Assembly: GCA_021800795.1 (NCBI GenBank)
Contig: JAJYYO010000002.1
Span: 129,354-193,353 of the forward strand
DNA: 64,000 nt
DNA from: Pseudomonadota bacterium
GTDB taxonomy: Bacteria; Pseudomonadota; Gammaproteobacteria; Burkholderiales; Gallionellaceae
Direction of reading: 5' to 3'
A program made the translations under genes and the position numbers. The notes under the pieces were generated by a model that had not been told where the DNA came from, ran no database searches, and saw nothing but the letters and a program-made list of their open reading frames with translations. How positions within the stretch are numbered: position 1 is the first letter of the stretch; each line of letters opens with the position of its first letter. Positions 51,854 to 60,918 of the stretch are shown one piece after another.

Positions 51854-51932
51854 TATATCTAGTGGAGGCCTGTCCTGCGGCTGGGCCGAAACTGGCTGTA
51901 CAGTAGCCGGCAATCTAATTTGCAAGGCTCAA

Positions 51933-53675
51933 ATGAATCACTCCACACTATCGTCCTTCATCTGGTCTGTTGCCGATCTTCTGCGCGGTGATTTCAAGCA
52001 ATCCGAATACGGCAAGGTTATTTTGCCGTTCACGGTGTTGCGCCGTCTGGACTGTGTGCTGGAAGCGACCAAGCCTGCCGTGTTGGTCGAACTGGACGCA
52101 AAACAGCAAGCCGGACTGAATCCTGAACCGTTCCTGTTGCGCAAAGCCGGACAGAGTTTCTACAATACTTCACCGCTGGATATGAAGAAGCTGATGGGCG
52201 ATCAGGATCACATCCGCGAGAACCTGTACAGCTACGTTCAATCATTTTCTCCCGCCGTGCGCGACATCTTCGAGCGGTTCGACTTTCACACCCTGGTTGA
52301 TCGCCTCGCCAAATCCGACCTGCTGTATCAAGTCACCGAGAAGTTCGCGCAGATCGACTTGCATCCCGATGTGGTCAGCAACAGTCAGATGGGACTGGTG
52401 TTCGAGGAGTTGATCCGCAAGTTTGCCGAAATCTCCAACGAGACTGCCGGGGAGCATTTCACCCCGCGTGAAGTCATCCGCCTGATGGTCAACTTGCTGT
52501 TCATCGAAGATGACGATGTACTGTCCAAGCCGGGTGTCGTGCGTACCATTTACGACCCCACCGCAGGCACGGGCGGAATGCTGTCCATCGCAGGTGAATA
52601 TCTGGACGAGCATAACCCGGAAGCGCGGCTCACCATGTTCGGGCAGGAGCTGAATGACGAATCCTACGCCATCTGCAAAGCCGACATGCTTATTAAGGGG
52701 CAGGATGTCGCCAATATCATGCCGGGCAACACCCTGTCGGATGATGGACACCTGCACAAGAAATTCGACTACATGCTGTCCAATCCGCCCTTCGGCGTGG
52801 AGTGGAAGAAGGTCGAATCGGTGATCCGCAAGGAACACGAACAGCAAGGTTTCAACGGACGTTTCGGCCCCGGCTTGCCGCGTGTGTCGGACGGTTCGTT
52901 GCTGTTTCTGCTGCACTTGGTCAACAAGATGCGCCCCGCCGCCGAGGGTGGCAGTCGCTTCGGTATCGTACTGAACGGATCACCGCTGTTCACCGGCGGC
53001 GCAGGTTCGGGCGAGAGTGAAATCCGCCGCTATGTGCTGGAAAATGATCTGGTCGAAGCTATCATCGGCCTGCCCACGGATATGTTCTACAACACGGGTA
53101 TCAGCACTTACGTCTGGATACTCTCCAACCGTAAGCCGGAAGCCCGCCGTGGCTACGTGCAACTGATCGACGCTTCCGGCATGTGGCAGAAGATGCGCAA
53201 GAGCCTCGGCAACAAGCGTCGCGAAATGTCTGATGCGCACATCGCTGAAGTCACCCGCTTGTTTGGCGAGTTTCAGGAAGGCGAACAAAACGACAGGCCG
53301 GTCAGCCGTATCTTCAAAAATGCAGACTTTGGCTACCGCACCATCACCGTCGAACGCCCCTTGCGCGATGCGGCAGGCAAGATTGTGCTGGGCGAAAAGG
53401 GTAAACTGAAAGGCAAGCCGCAATCGGATAGCAGTCTGCGCGATACTGAAAACGTGCCGCTTTCCGAGGATGTGGAAAGTTACTTCAAGCGCGAAGTATT
53501 GCCCCATGCGCCCGATGCGTGGATAGCCCAAGACAAAACCAAAGTAGGTTACGAAATCCCGTTCAATCGCCACTTCTACGTGTTCCAGCCGCCGCGCCCG
53601 CTGGCAGAAATCGATGCGGAATTGAAGCAATGCACTGATCGGATTTTGACCATGATCGCGGGGCTGTCAGCATGA
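51933..53675 (+). CDS. hsdM: Type I restriction-modification methyltransferase subunit (RM2 HsdM)
   Basis: [44 protein letters not shown]. Confidence 0.96.
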   Translation: MNHSTLSSFIWSVADLLRGDFKQSEYGKVILPFTVLRRLDCVLEATKPAVLVELDAKQQAGLNPEPFLLRKAGQSFYNTSPLDMKKLMGDQDHIRENLYSYVQSFSPAVRDIFERFDFHTLVDRLAKSDLLYQVTEKFAQIDLHPDVVSNSQMGLVFEELIRKFAEISNETAGEHFTPREVIRLMVNLLFIEDDDVLSKPGVVRTIYDPTAGTGGMLSIAGEYLDEHNPEARLTMFGQELNDESYAICKADMLIKGQDVANIMPGNTLSDDGHLHKKFDYMLSNPPFGVEWKKVESVIRKEHEQQGFNGRFGPGLPRVSDGSLLFLLHLVNKMRPAAEGGSRFGIVLNGSPLFTGGAGSGESEIRRYVLENDLVEAIIGLPTDMFYNTGISTYVWILSNRKPEARRGYVQLIDASGMWQKMRKSLGNKRREMSDAHIAEVTRLFGEFQEGEQNDRPVSRIFKNADFGYRTITVERPLRDAAGKIVLGEKGKLKGKPQSDSSLRDTENVPLSEDVESYFKREVLPHAPDAWIAQDKTKVGYEIPFNRHFYVFQPPRPLAEIDAELKQCTDRILTMIAGLSA

Positions 53676-53692
53676 GTGCTACCCTGTATAAT
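53664..53692 (+). promoter_or_regulatory. Candidate sigma70-type promoter at the hsdM2 3' end
   Basis: CTGTCA (53664-53669), 17-bp spacer, TATAAT (53687-53692). Confidence 0.45.
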
Positions 53693-53703
53693 CGCGTTCA
53701 TAC

Positions 53704-53746
53704 ACCCGCCATGCCTCTCAACGATGCACACTTTGGCGGGTTTTTT
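53704..53746 (+). terminator. Rho-independent terminator/attenuator-like hairpin
   Basis: ACCCGCCA (53704-53711)...TGGCGGGT (53734-53741), continuing into a T6 tract. Confidence 0.6.
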
Positions 53747-53754
53747 GTTTCAGG

Positions 53755-54834
53755 ATGCCACCAATGACAACTGAACCTGGCAATCTCGCACCACACAGCG
53801 AGCTGTATGCAAACATCCGCGCCGTACTCTTGGCGGCGCGCACCCGTGTTCGCCAAACCGTCAACGATGCGATGGTGCAAACCTATTGGCAGATTGGCCG
53901 CTTGATCGTCGAAGGTGAACAAGGCGGCGAAGCTCGCGCAGAATATGGAAAACGTGTACTCCCTGAGCTGGCGAAACGCCTCTCGGCAGAATTCGGCAAG
54001 GGATTTTCCGTCACCAATCTGAAGCTGTTCCGGCAGTTTTATCTGGCTTTCCCAATTAGTCACACGCTGTGTGACCAATCCGGTTTGGGGCGTTTAAGCT
54101 GGTCGCATTTCCGCAATTTATTGCGGGTGGAGGACATCAAGGCGCGTGAATGGTATGCCAAAGAAGCCGCCGAGCAGGGTTGGAGCGTACGCGCGCTGGA
54201 TCGCCAAATCAGCACGCTGTTTTACGAGCGCTTACTGGGTAGTCAGGATAAGGCCGGGGTGCGCATCGAAGCAGCGGTGCGCATTGCCGAACAAGCCCCC
54301 GCCGATCCGCGCGACTTCATCCGCGACCCGTATGTGCTCGAATTCCTCGGCGTGCAGGCCGATGCCGGGCTGTATGAGCAAGACCTCGAACAAGGCCTGC
54401 TCGATCAACTGCAAAAATTTCTCATGGAACTGGGCAAAGGCTTCGCCTTCGTCGCGCGGCAAAAGCACCTGCGGGTGGAAGGCGAAGAGTGTTTTGTCGA
54501 CCTCGTTTTCTACAACTACCTGCTCAAATGCTTCGTGCTCATCGACCTCAAAGTGGGCAAGCTCGCCCATCAGGATGTCGGGCAAATAGACATGTACGTG
54601 CGCGTGTTTGAAGAACAATACCGCAACGAAGGCGACAACCCCACGCTGGGCCTGATCCTGTGTTCCGAGCGCAATGCCGCCGTCGCCAAATACTCCCTGC
54701 TGGCAGACAACCCGCAACTCTTTGCCAGCAAATACCGTTTTATCCTCCCCTCCGAGGCCGAACTGCAAGCCGAGCTGGAACGCGACCGCGCGTTGCTTGA
54801 AGCAAACCAAATGAGCAACGAGGGTGACGCATGA
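53755..54834 (+). CDS. DUF1016/YhcG-like PDDEXK nuclease-domain protein
   Basis: VQTYWQIGRLIVEGEQGG; DLVFYNYLLKCFVLIDLKVGKLAHQDVGQIDMYV. Confidence 0.93.
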   Translation: MPPMTTEPGNLAPHSELYANIRAVLLAARTRVRQTVNDAMVQTYWQIGRLIVEGEQGGEARAEYGKRVLPELAKRLSAEFGKGFSVTNLKLFRQFYLAFPISHTLCDQSGLGRLSWSHFRNLLRVEDIKAREWYAKEAAEQGWSVRALDRQISTLFYERLLGSQDKAGVRIEAAVRIAEQAPADPRDFIRDPYVLEFLGVQADAGLYEQDLEQGLLDQLQKFLMELGKGFAFVARQKHLRVEGEECFVDLVFYNYLLKCFVLIDLKVGKLAHQDVGQIDMYVRVFEEQYRNEGDNPTLGLILCSERNAAVAKYSLLADNPQLFASKYRFILPSEAELQAELERDRALLEANQMSNEGDA

Positions 54835-56348
54835 GCCTGATGGAACCTCTAGCCATTCGACTAGGCGGCCAAACAACACCCGCCAAGTCGCTGGTTATGC
54901 CACGATATTCAGAATACAAAGCCAGCGGCATAGACTGGCTGGGCGAAGTGCCGGAACATTGGGATGTGAAGTCAATTAAGTGGTTATCTCCTGTTCAACG
55001 AGGCGCATCACCTCGTCCAATTGACGACCCCAAATATTTCGATGATGAAGGCGAATATGCTTGGGTGCGGATTGCGGATGTTTCTGCATCTGACGGAGAG
55101 TTACGCGACACAACTCAACGGCTCTCAGACTTGGGAAGTTCGCTCAGCGTTAAGATCAATCCCGGTGAGTTGTTTATCAGCATAGCCGGAACTGTCGGCA
55201 AACCTTGCATCTCAGCGATAAAGGCGTGTATCCACGATGGCTTCGTTTACTTTCCAACGTTGCAAATCCCGCCGATTTTTCTTTATCGGATTTTTGAGGC
55301 GGGTGTTTGTTATGGCGGATTGGGAAAATTCGGTACACAACTCAATCTGAATACGGACACAATTGGTTCAATACGTATTGCACTACCACCCACTGATGAA
55401 CTAAACGCAATTTTAACCTTCCTCGACCGCGAGACGAGGAAGATTGATGCGTTGATTGCCGAGCAGCGGCGGCTGGTGGAGCTGCTGGCGGAAAAGCGGC
55501 AGGCGGTGATTTCGCACGCCGTCACCAAGGGGCTGGGAGCCCGTCATTCCGGCGCAGGCCGGAATCCAGCAGAAAAAATAATCCCGCAAAGCGGACAAAA
55601 CCGTTGTCCTGTTACGCAGGAATTTTCAAATCAACTGGATTCCGGCCTGCGCCGGAATGACGGCGTGGCGATGAAAGATTCCGGCATAGCATGGCTGGGC
55701 GAAGTGCCGGTGCATTGGGAAGTGATGAAAATGAAGCACCTTGCCTCGCGTATTGCCAGTGGGAAAACGCCGCTTGGCGGAAGCGAAATTTATGTAGATG
55801 AAGGCGTGATGTTTTTGAGAAGCCAAAACGTCTATGACGAAGGGCTGCGACTTGAAGATGTTGCTTATATTAGCGAAGCCATTGATGAAATGATGAGCGT
55901 GAGTAGCATCCGACCGAACGATATTTTGCTAAACGTAACGGGTGCATCAATTGGGCGCTCATGCGTTGTGCCATCTGAATTTCCCTCCGCCAATGTTAAT
56001 CAGCATGTTTGTGTAATCCGTTTGAGAACGCTAGCTCAAGTTCCTTTTGTTGGTTTGTTCTTCAAATCAATGCCTGTCAAAAATCAAATCGACCACGCCC
56101 AAAATGGCGCAGCGCGTGAAGGGTTGAACTTCGATCAAATTGGCAATATGTCGATTGCATTGCCACCACTTGAAGAGCAACAAACCATCGCCGCCTTTCT
56201 CGACACCGAAACCGCCAAATTCGACGCCCTCACCTTGGAAGCCAACCGCGCCATCGCGTTGCTGCAAGAGCGCCGCAGCGCGCTGATTTCCGCCGCCGTC
56301 ACCGGCAAAATAGACGTGCGAAAATTTGCGAACCAGGAGGCGATATGA
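54831..56348 (+). CDS. hsdS: Type I restriction-modification specificity subunit (RM2 HsdS)
   Basis: Two repeats IDWLGEVPEHWDVKSIKWL and IAWLGEVPVHWEVMKMKHL. Overlaps DUF1016 and fic by 4 nt. Confidence 0.95.
   Translation: MSLMEPLAIRLGGQTTPAKSLVMPRYSEYKASGIDWLGEVPEHWDVKSIKWLSPVQRGASPRPIDDPKYFDDEGEYAWVRIADVSASDGELRDTTQRLSDLGSSLSVKINPGELFISIAGTVGKPCISAIKACIHDGFVYFPTLQIPPIFLYRIFEAGVCYGGLGKFGTQLNLNTDTIGSIRIALPPTDELNAILTFLDRETRKIDALIAEQRRLVELLAEKRQAVISHAVTKGLGARHSGAGRNPAEKIIPQSGQNRCPVTQEFSNQLDSGLRRNDGVAMKDSGIAWLGEVPVHWEVMKMKHLASRIASGKTPLGGSEIYVDEGVMFLRSQNVYDEGLRLEDVAYISEAIDEMMSVSSIRPNDILLNVTGASIGRSCVVPSEFPSANVNQHVCVIRLRTLAQVPFVGLFFKSMPVKNQIDHAQNGAAREGLNFDQIGNMSIALPPLEEQQTIAAFLDTETAKFDALTLEANRAIALLQERRSALISAAVTGKIDVRKFANQEAI
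54838..54897 (+). mobile_element. 60-bp in-frame element, copy 2 (hsdS2 N-terminus)
   Basis: TGATGGAACCTCTAGCCATTCGACTAGGCGGCCAAACAACACCCGCCAAGTCGCTGGTTA; deletion leaves ATGAGCC|TGCCACGATATTC = MSLPRYSEYKASGIDWLGEVPEHW. Confidence 0.75.
55542..55662. mobile_element. 121-bp in-frame palindrome-bounded element inside hsdS2
   Basis: Perfect 28-bp terminal inverted repeats CGTCATTCCGGCGCAGGCCGGAATCCAG/CTGGATTCCGGCCTGCGCCGGAATGACG. Confidence 0.85.
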
Positions 56349-57478
56349 AATTCGAAACTTTTCAGGCGGGAGTTTGGCAGCAGCGTTATCAGTACAAAAG
56401 CTTTGAGCCTGTACCCGTCAATCATGCGTGGATTTGGGAAGACCCGGCCATCAATGCCCTGCTGGAGAATGCGAATCGGGCACTGGGTGAACTGAATGCT
56501 TTTTCGCTCATCGTGCCGGACATCGATTTGTTCATCGAAATGCACGTGGTGAAAGAGGCGCAAACCTCCAGTCGTATCGAAGGTACGCAAACCGGGATTG
56601 ACGAGGCGCTGATGGCGGAGGAGCAGATTTTGCCCGAAAAACGCGACGACTGGCGCGAGGTGCGCAATTACATTGATGCCGTTAACTCGGCGATTGGCGA
56701 ATTGAAGCATTTGCCGCTGTCCAACCGACTGTTGAAACAGACGCATGCTATCCTGATGCAAGGGGTGCGGGGCGATCACAAGCAACCGGGGGAATTTCGC
56801 ATCAGCCAGAACTGGATAGGCGGTTCCAGCCTGACGGATGCCGTCTTTATCCCGCCGCATCCTGATGGGGTCGCCGAATTGATGGGCGACATGGAGAAGT
56901 TTTGGCATAACGAAGAAATTGTCGTGCCGCATTTGATTAGGGTGGCAATCAGTCATTACCAGTTTGAAACGATCCACCCTTTTCTGGATGGCAATGGGCG
57001 TATCGGGCGGTTGTTGATTCCGTTGTACTTGGTCAGTCATGGCTTGCTGGCAAAGCCCTCGCTGTATTTGTCGGACTTTTTTGAGCGCAATCGGGCAAGT
57101 TATTACGACGCATTGATGCGGGTGCGTATTTCCAATGATCTGGCTCACTGGGTGAAATTTTTCTTGAGCGGCGTAGCGGAAACAGCCAGCAAGGGGCGCG
57201 ATGCGTTCCGGCAAATTTTGTCTTTGCGTAACGAGGTGGAGCAGGCGGTTCTCGGCCTGGGAAAACGTGCTCGTCTTGCGCATCAGGCGTTAAATTATTT
57301 GTATCAAAAGCCAATTATTACCGCTCAAGATATGGAGCGAGCACTGGGAATCAGTACGCCTACCGCCAATACGCTGATTCGCGAATTGATGCGCATTGGC
57401 ATACTGATCGAAATTACCGGACAACAACGTGGGCGCGCCTATGCATTTGATCGTTACCTTAGTCTGTTCGTTAGTTAA
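56345..57478 (+). CDS. Fic-family protein (predicted AMPylator)
   Basis: HPFLDGNGRIGR Fic motif; N-terminal SSRIEG matches the inhibitory (S/T)xxxE(G/N) motif. Confidence 0.94.
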   Translation: MKFETFQAGVWQQRYQYKSFEPVPVNHAWIWEDPAINALLENANRALGELNAFSLIVPDIDLFIEMHVVKEAQTSSRIEGTQTGIDEALMAEEQILPEKRDDWREVRNYIDAVNSAIGELKHLPLSNRLLKQTHAILMQGVRGDHKQPGEFRISQNWIGGSSLTDAVFIPPHPDGVAELMGDMEKFWHNEEIVVPHLIRVAISHYQFETIHPFLDGNGRIGRLLIPLYLVSHGLLAKPSLYLSDFFERNRASYYDALMRVRISNDLAHWVKFFLSGVAETASKGRDAFRQILSLRNEVEQAVLGLGKRARLAHQALNYLYQKPIITAQDMERALGISTPTANTLIRELMRIGILIEITGQQRGRAYAFDRYLSLFVS

Positions 57479-57533
57479 AGTTTGACTACTAACTTTAACT
57501 AACAACTTCTCTTGCTTAAAGTTTGGATAACAA

Positions 57534-60500
57534 ATGAGCCTGCACAAGGAAATAGAATTCGAGAACGACATCTGCGCACATCTGGCCGCACACGGCTGGC
57601 TGTATGCCGATGGCGACTTTGCCAATTACGACCGTGCCCGCGCCATGTTCCCCGCCGATGTGATTGCCTGGGTGCAGGATACCCAGCCCAAGGCGTGGGA
57701 CGCATTGAGCAAGAGTCACGGCGCAGCCGCCGAAGCTGTTTTGCTGGATCGGTTACGCCGCCAACTGGATGATAGAGGCACGCTGGATGTGTTGCGGCAT
57801 GGCATTGAGTTGCTGGGTCTGCGCCAACCGTTGCAGCTTGCGCAGTTCAAGCCCGCGCTGGCGATGAACCCTGAGTTACAACAGAAGTACGCCGCCAACC
57901 GTCTGCGCGTGGTGCGTCAGGTGCGTTACTCTCTGCACAATGAGAATTCGATTGATCTGGTGCTGTTCCTGAACGGCCTGCCAATTGCGACGGTGGAGCT
58001 GAAATCAAACTTCACGCAGTCAGTGGATGATGCGGTTGATCAGTATCGCTTCGACCGCCATCCCAAACCCAAAGGGCAAAACGCCGCCGAACCACTGCTG
58101 GATTTTCCGCGTGGCGCACTGGTGCATTTCGCGGTGAGCAACAGCCAGGTGTGCATGACCACGCGCCTGCTGGGTTCGGCAACCACGTTCCTGCCCTTCA
58201 ATCTGGGCGACCACGGCGCGGCGGGTAATCCGGTCAATCCGAACGGACATCGCACCGCCTATCTGTGGGAACAGGTGTGGGCGCGGGAGGGCTGGCTGGA
58301 GATCATCGGGCGTTATATCGTCGCCCGTCGCGGCAGCAAAAAGCAGATTGTGGCGATCATCTTCCCGCGCTATCACCAGCTGGATGCCACCCGGAAACTG
58401 CTGGAAACGGTGTTGGCTGAAGGTGCGGGACAGAAATACCTGATCCAGCATTCTGCAGGTTCGGGCAAGACCAACTCTATCGCGTGGACGGCGCACTTCC
58501 TTGCCGATCTGCACGACGCGCAGCACCAGAAGCTGTTCGACTCGGTGCTGGTGGTATCGGATCGCACGGTGCTGGATACGCAGTTGCAGGAAGCCATCTT
58601 CGACTTCGAGCGTACCGCAGGGGTTGTCGCCACCATCAAGGGCGAGAACATGAGCAAGAGCGGTGAACTGGCGCAAGCCTTGTCGGGCGGCAAGAAAATT
58701 GTGGTGTGCACCATCCAGACTTTCCCCTTTGCGTTACAGGCCGTGCAGGAGTTGGCAGCGACACAGGGCAAACGCTTCGCGGTGATTGCCGATGAAGCGC
58801 ACAGTTCACAGACGGGTGCTGCCGCATCCAAGCTCAAACAGTTGTTGAGTTTTGATGAAATGCAGGAACTGGCGGATGGCGGCGAGATCGGCACGGAAGA
58901 CTTGCTGGCAGCCAACATGGCGGCACGGGCGAATGACGCGGGGATTACCTACGTCGCCTTTACTGCCACGCCCAAAGCCAAAACGCTGGAGTTGTTCGGT
59001 CGTCGCCCCAATCCGGCACTGCCTGCCAGCGATAGCAATCTGCCTGTTCCGTTTCACGTCTATTCCATGCGTCAGGCCATTGAAGAGTGTTTCATCCTCG
59101 ATGTGCTGAAGAACTACACGCCGTACAAGCTGGCTTTCAAACTCGCCAACGGGCAAGCCCGTTCTCCCACCCCAACCCTCCCCCGCGCTGCGGGAGAGGG
59201 GGCGACAGAATCGCTACGCGAATCTCCAATCCCGGAAGGGCGCGAATGGGATGAGAAAGAAGTGGAGCGCAGCACGGCGATGAAAGGCATCATGCGCTGG
59301 GTGCGATTGCATCCCTACAACATCATCCAGAAGGTGCAAGTGGTGGTGGAGCACTTCCGCGAGAACGTGCAGCCGTTACTCGAAGGTAAAGCCAAAGCGA
59401 TGGTGGTGGTCGGCAGTCGTCTGGAGGCGGTGCGCTGGCAGATTGCCATCGACAAATACATCAAGTCGCAGGGCTACAAAATCGGCACGCTGGTGGCGTT
59501 CTCCGGCGAAGTGAACGATCAGGAATCTTACCCCGACCCACTGTCTGAAACCAGCAAAATGCTCAACGCCAACCTGAACGGGCGCGACATCCGCGAGGCG
59601 TTTGCCACAGACGAGTATCAGATTCTGCTGGTCGCCAATAAATTCCAGACCGGCTTTGACCAGCCCCTGCTGTGCGGCATGTACGTGGACAAGCGGCTGG
59701 CGGGCATTCAGGCGGTGCAAACCTTGTCACGCCTGAACCGCGCCTATCCGGGCAAGGAGACGACCTATGTACTCGACTTCGTGAACGATCCTGACGAGGT
59801 GTTGAGTGCCTTCAAGACTTACTTTGAAACGGCGGAGCTGATTGGGGTAACCGACCCGAATCTGGTGTATGACTTACGCGCCAAGCTGGACTCGGAAGGC
59901 CATTACGACGACAACGAGGTGGATCGTGTGGTGAACGTGGAAATGAATCCCAACGCGTCGCAGTCGGAGCTTTCCGCTGCCATTGAACCCGTGGCGGATC
60001 GACTGTTGAAACGCTACAAAGCCGCGCTGGAAGCATTCAAGGCTGCCGCGATGAAGCAGGATGCCAGCGGGCTTGCCCGCTTCCCCCACCTCAACCCTCC
60101 CCCGAAGGGAAAGGGAGCGAACGAATCGCTGCGCGACTATTACGTTTCTGCAGAACAAGCCGCACAGGACGAAATGAATGCGCTGGTGTTGTTCAAACAC
60201 AATCTGGGAGCATTCCAGCGGGTGTATGCCTTCCTGTCGCAGATATTCGACTATGGCAACACCGCCATCGAGAAACGCGCCATTTTCTTCAAACGATTGC
60301 TACCCCTGCTGGAGTTCGGGCGGGAGCGTGAAGGCGTCGATTTGTCCAAGGTAACGTTGACCCATCACAAGCTGAAGGAGCAGGGCAAACGCAACTTGGC
60401 ACTGGTGAACGGGGAATATCCCAAGCTGGCCCCACTGACCGAACCCGGCAGCGGCGAGGTGCGCGAGCAGGAGAAGATCTACCTCGCACTGATTATCGCC

Positions 60501-60809
60501 AAGGTGAACGATTTGTTTGAGGGCGAGCTGACCGACGACGACAAGCTGATTTACGTAAACCATGTGTTGAAAGGCAAGCTGCTCGAATCGGATATTCTGG
60601 TGCAGCAGGCCAATAACAATACCAAGGAACAGTTCGCCAACTCCCCCGATCTGGCGAATGAGCTGATGAACGCGATCATGGATGCGCTGTCGGCTCACTC
60701 ATCGTTGAGTAAGCAGGCACTTGGGTCGGAGAAGGTGCGGAGTGGTTTGAAAGATGTGTTGCTTGGCCCCGCTCAGTTGTACGAGGCTTTGCGTGAGCAG
60801 CGCGTATGA
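57534..60809 (+). CDS. hsdR: Type I restriction endonuclease subunit R (RM2 HsdR)
   Basis: NGLPIATVELKSNF; IQHSAGSGKTNSIAWTAHFL; IADEAHSSQTG; VANKFQTGFDQPLLCGMYVDKRL. Confidence 0.96.
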   Translation: MSLHKEIEFENDICAHLAAHGWLYADGDFANYDRARAMFPADVIAWVQDTQPKAWDALSKSHGAAAEAVLLDRLRRQLDDRGTLDVLRHGIELLGLRQPLQLAQFKPALAMNPELQQKYAANRLRVVRQVRYSLHNENSIDLVLFLNGLPIATVELKSNFTQSVDDAVDQYRFDRHPKPKGQNAAEPLLDFPRGALVHFAVSNSQVCMTTRLLGSATTFLPFNLGDHGAAGNPVNPNGHRTAYLWEQVWAREGWLEIIGRYIVARRGSKKQIVAIIFPRYHQLDATRKLLETVLAEGAGQKYLIQHSAGSGKTNSIAWTAHFLADLHDAQHQKLFDSVLVVSDRTVLDTQLQEAIFDFERTAGVVATIKGENMSKSGELAQALSGGKKIVVCTIQTFPFALQAVQELAATQGKRFAVIADEAHSSQTGAAASKLKQLLSFDEMQELADGGEIGTEDLLAANMAARANDAGITYVAFTATPKAKTLELFGRRPNPALPASDSNLPVPFHVYSMRQAIEECFILDVLKNYTPYKLAFKLANGQARSPTPTLPRAAGEGATESLRESPIPEGREWDEKEVERSTAMKGIMRWVRLHPYNIIQKVQVVVEHFRENVQPLLEGKAKAMVVVGSRLEAVRWQIAIDKYIKSQGYKIGTLVAFSGEVNDQESYPDPLSETSKMLNANLNGRDIREAFATDEYQILLVANKFQTGFDQPLLCGMYVDKRLAGIQAVQTLSRLNRAYPGKETTYVLDFVNDPDEVLSAFKTYFETAELIGVTDPNLVYDLRAKLDSEGHYDDNEVDRVVNVEMNPNASQSELSAAIEPVADRLLKRYKAALEAFKAAAMKQDASGLARFPHLNPPPKGKGANESLRDYYVSAEQAAQDEMNALVLFKHNLGAFQRVYAFLSQIFDYGNTAIEKRAIFFKRLLPLLEFGREREGVDLSKVTLTHHKLKEQGKRNLALVNGEYPKLAPLTEPGSGEVREQEKIYLALIIAKVNDLFEGELTDDDKLIYVNHVLKGKLLESDILVQQANNNTKEQFANSPDLANELMNAIMDALSAHSSLSKQALGSEKVRSGLKDVLLGPAQLYEALREQRV
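59161..59228. repeat. In-frame palindromic repeat in hsdR2 (copy 1)
   Basis: CTCCCACCCCAACCCTCCCCCGCGCTGCGGGAGAGGGGGCGACAGAATCGCTACGCGAATCT. Confidence 0.78.
60081..60138. repeat. In-frame palindromic repeat in hsdR2 (copy 2)
   Basis: TTCCCCCACCTCAACCCTCCCCCGAAGGGAAAGGGAGCGAACGAATCGCTGCGCGACT; tail resembles copy 1. Confidence 0.75.
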
Positions 60810-60918
60810 AGTTAGCTTCGCTTTCAGTTATGACCCGCCCGCACTGGATTTTCAAGGTCATCATATACGCCCCGAAAAATAGAATAAATTAATAAATAAT
60901 CAATATAAACAACATGAA

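Noticed and set aside
51854-51932. Integrase or transposase associated with the restriction islands
   Set aside because: No integrase or transposase ORF and no clear att-like direct repeat was found around either RM locus in this window.
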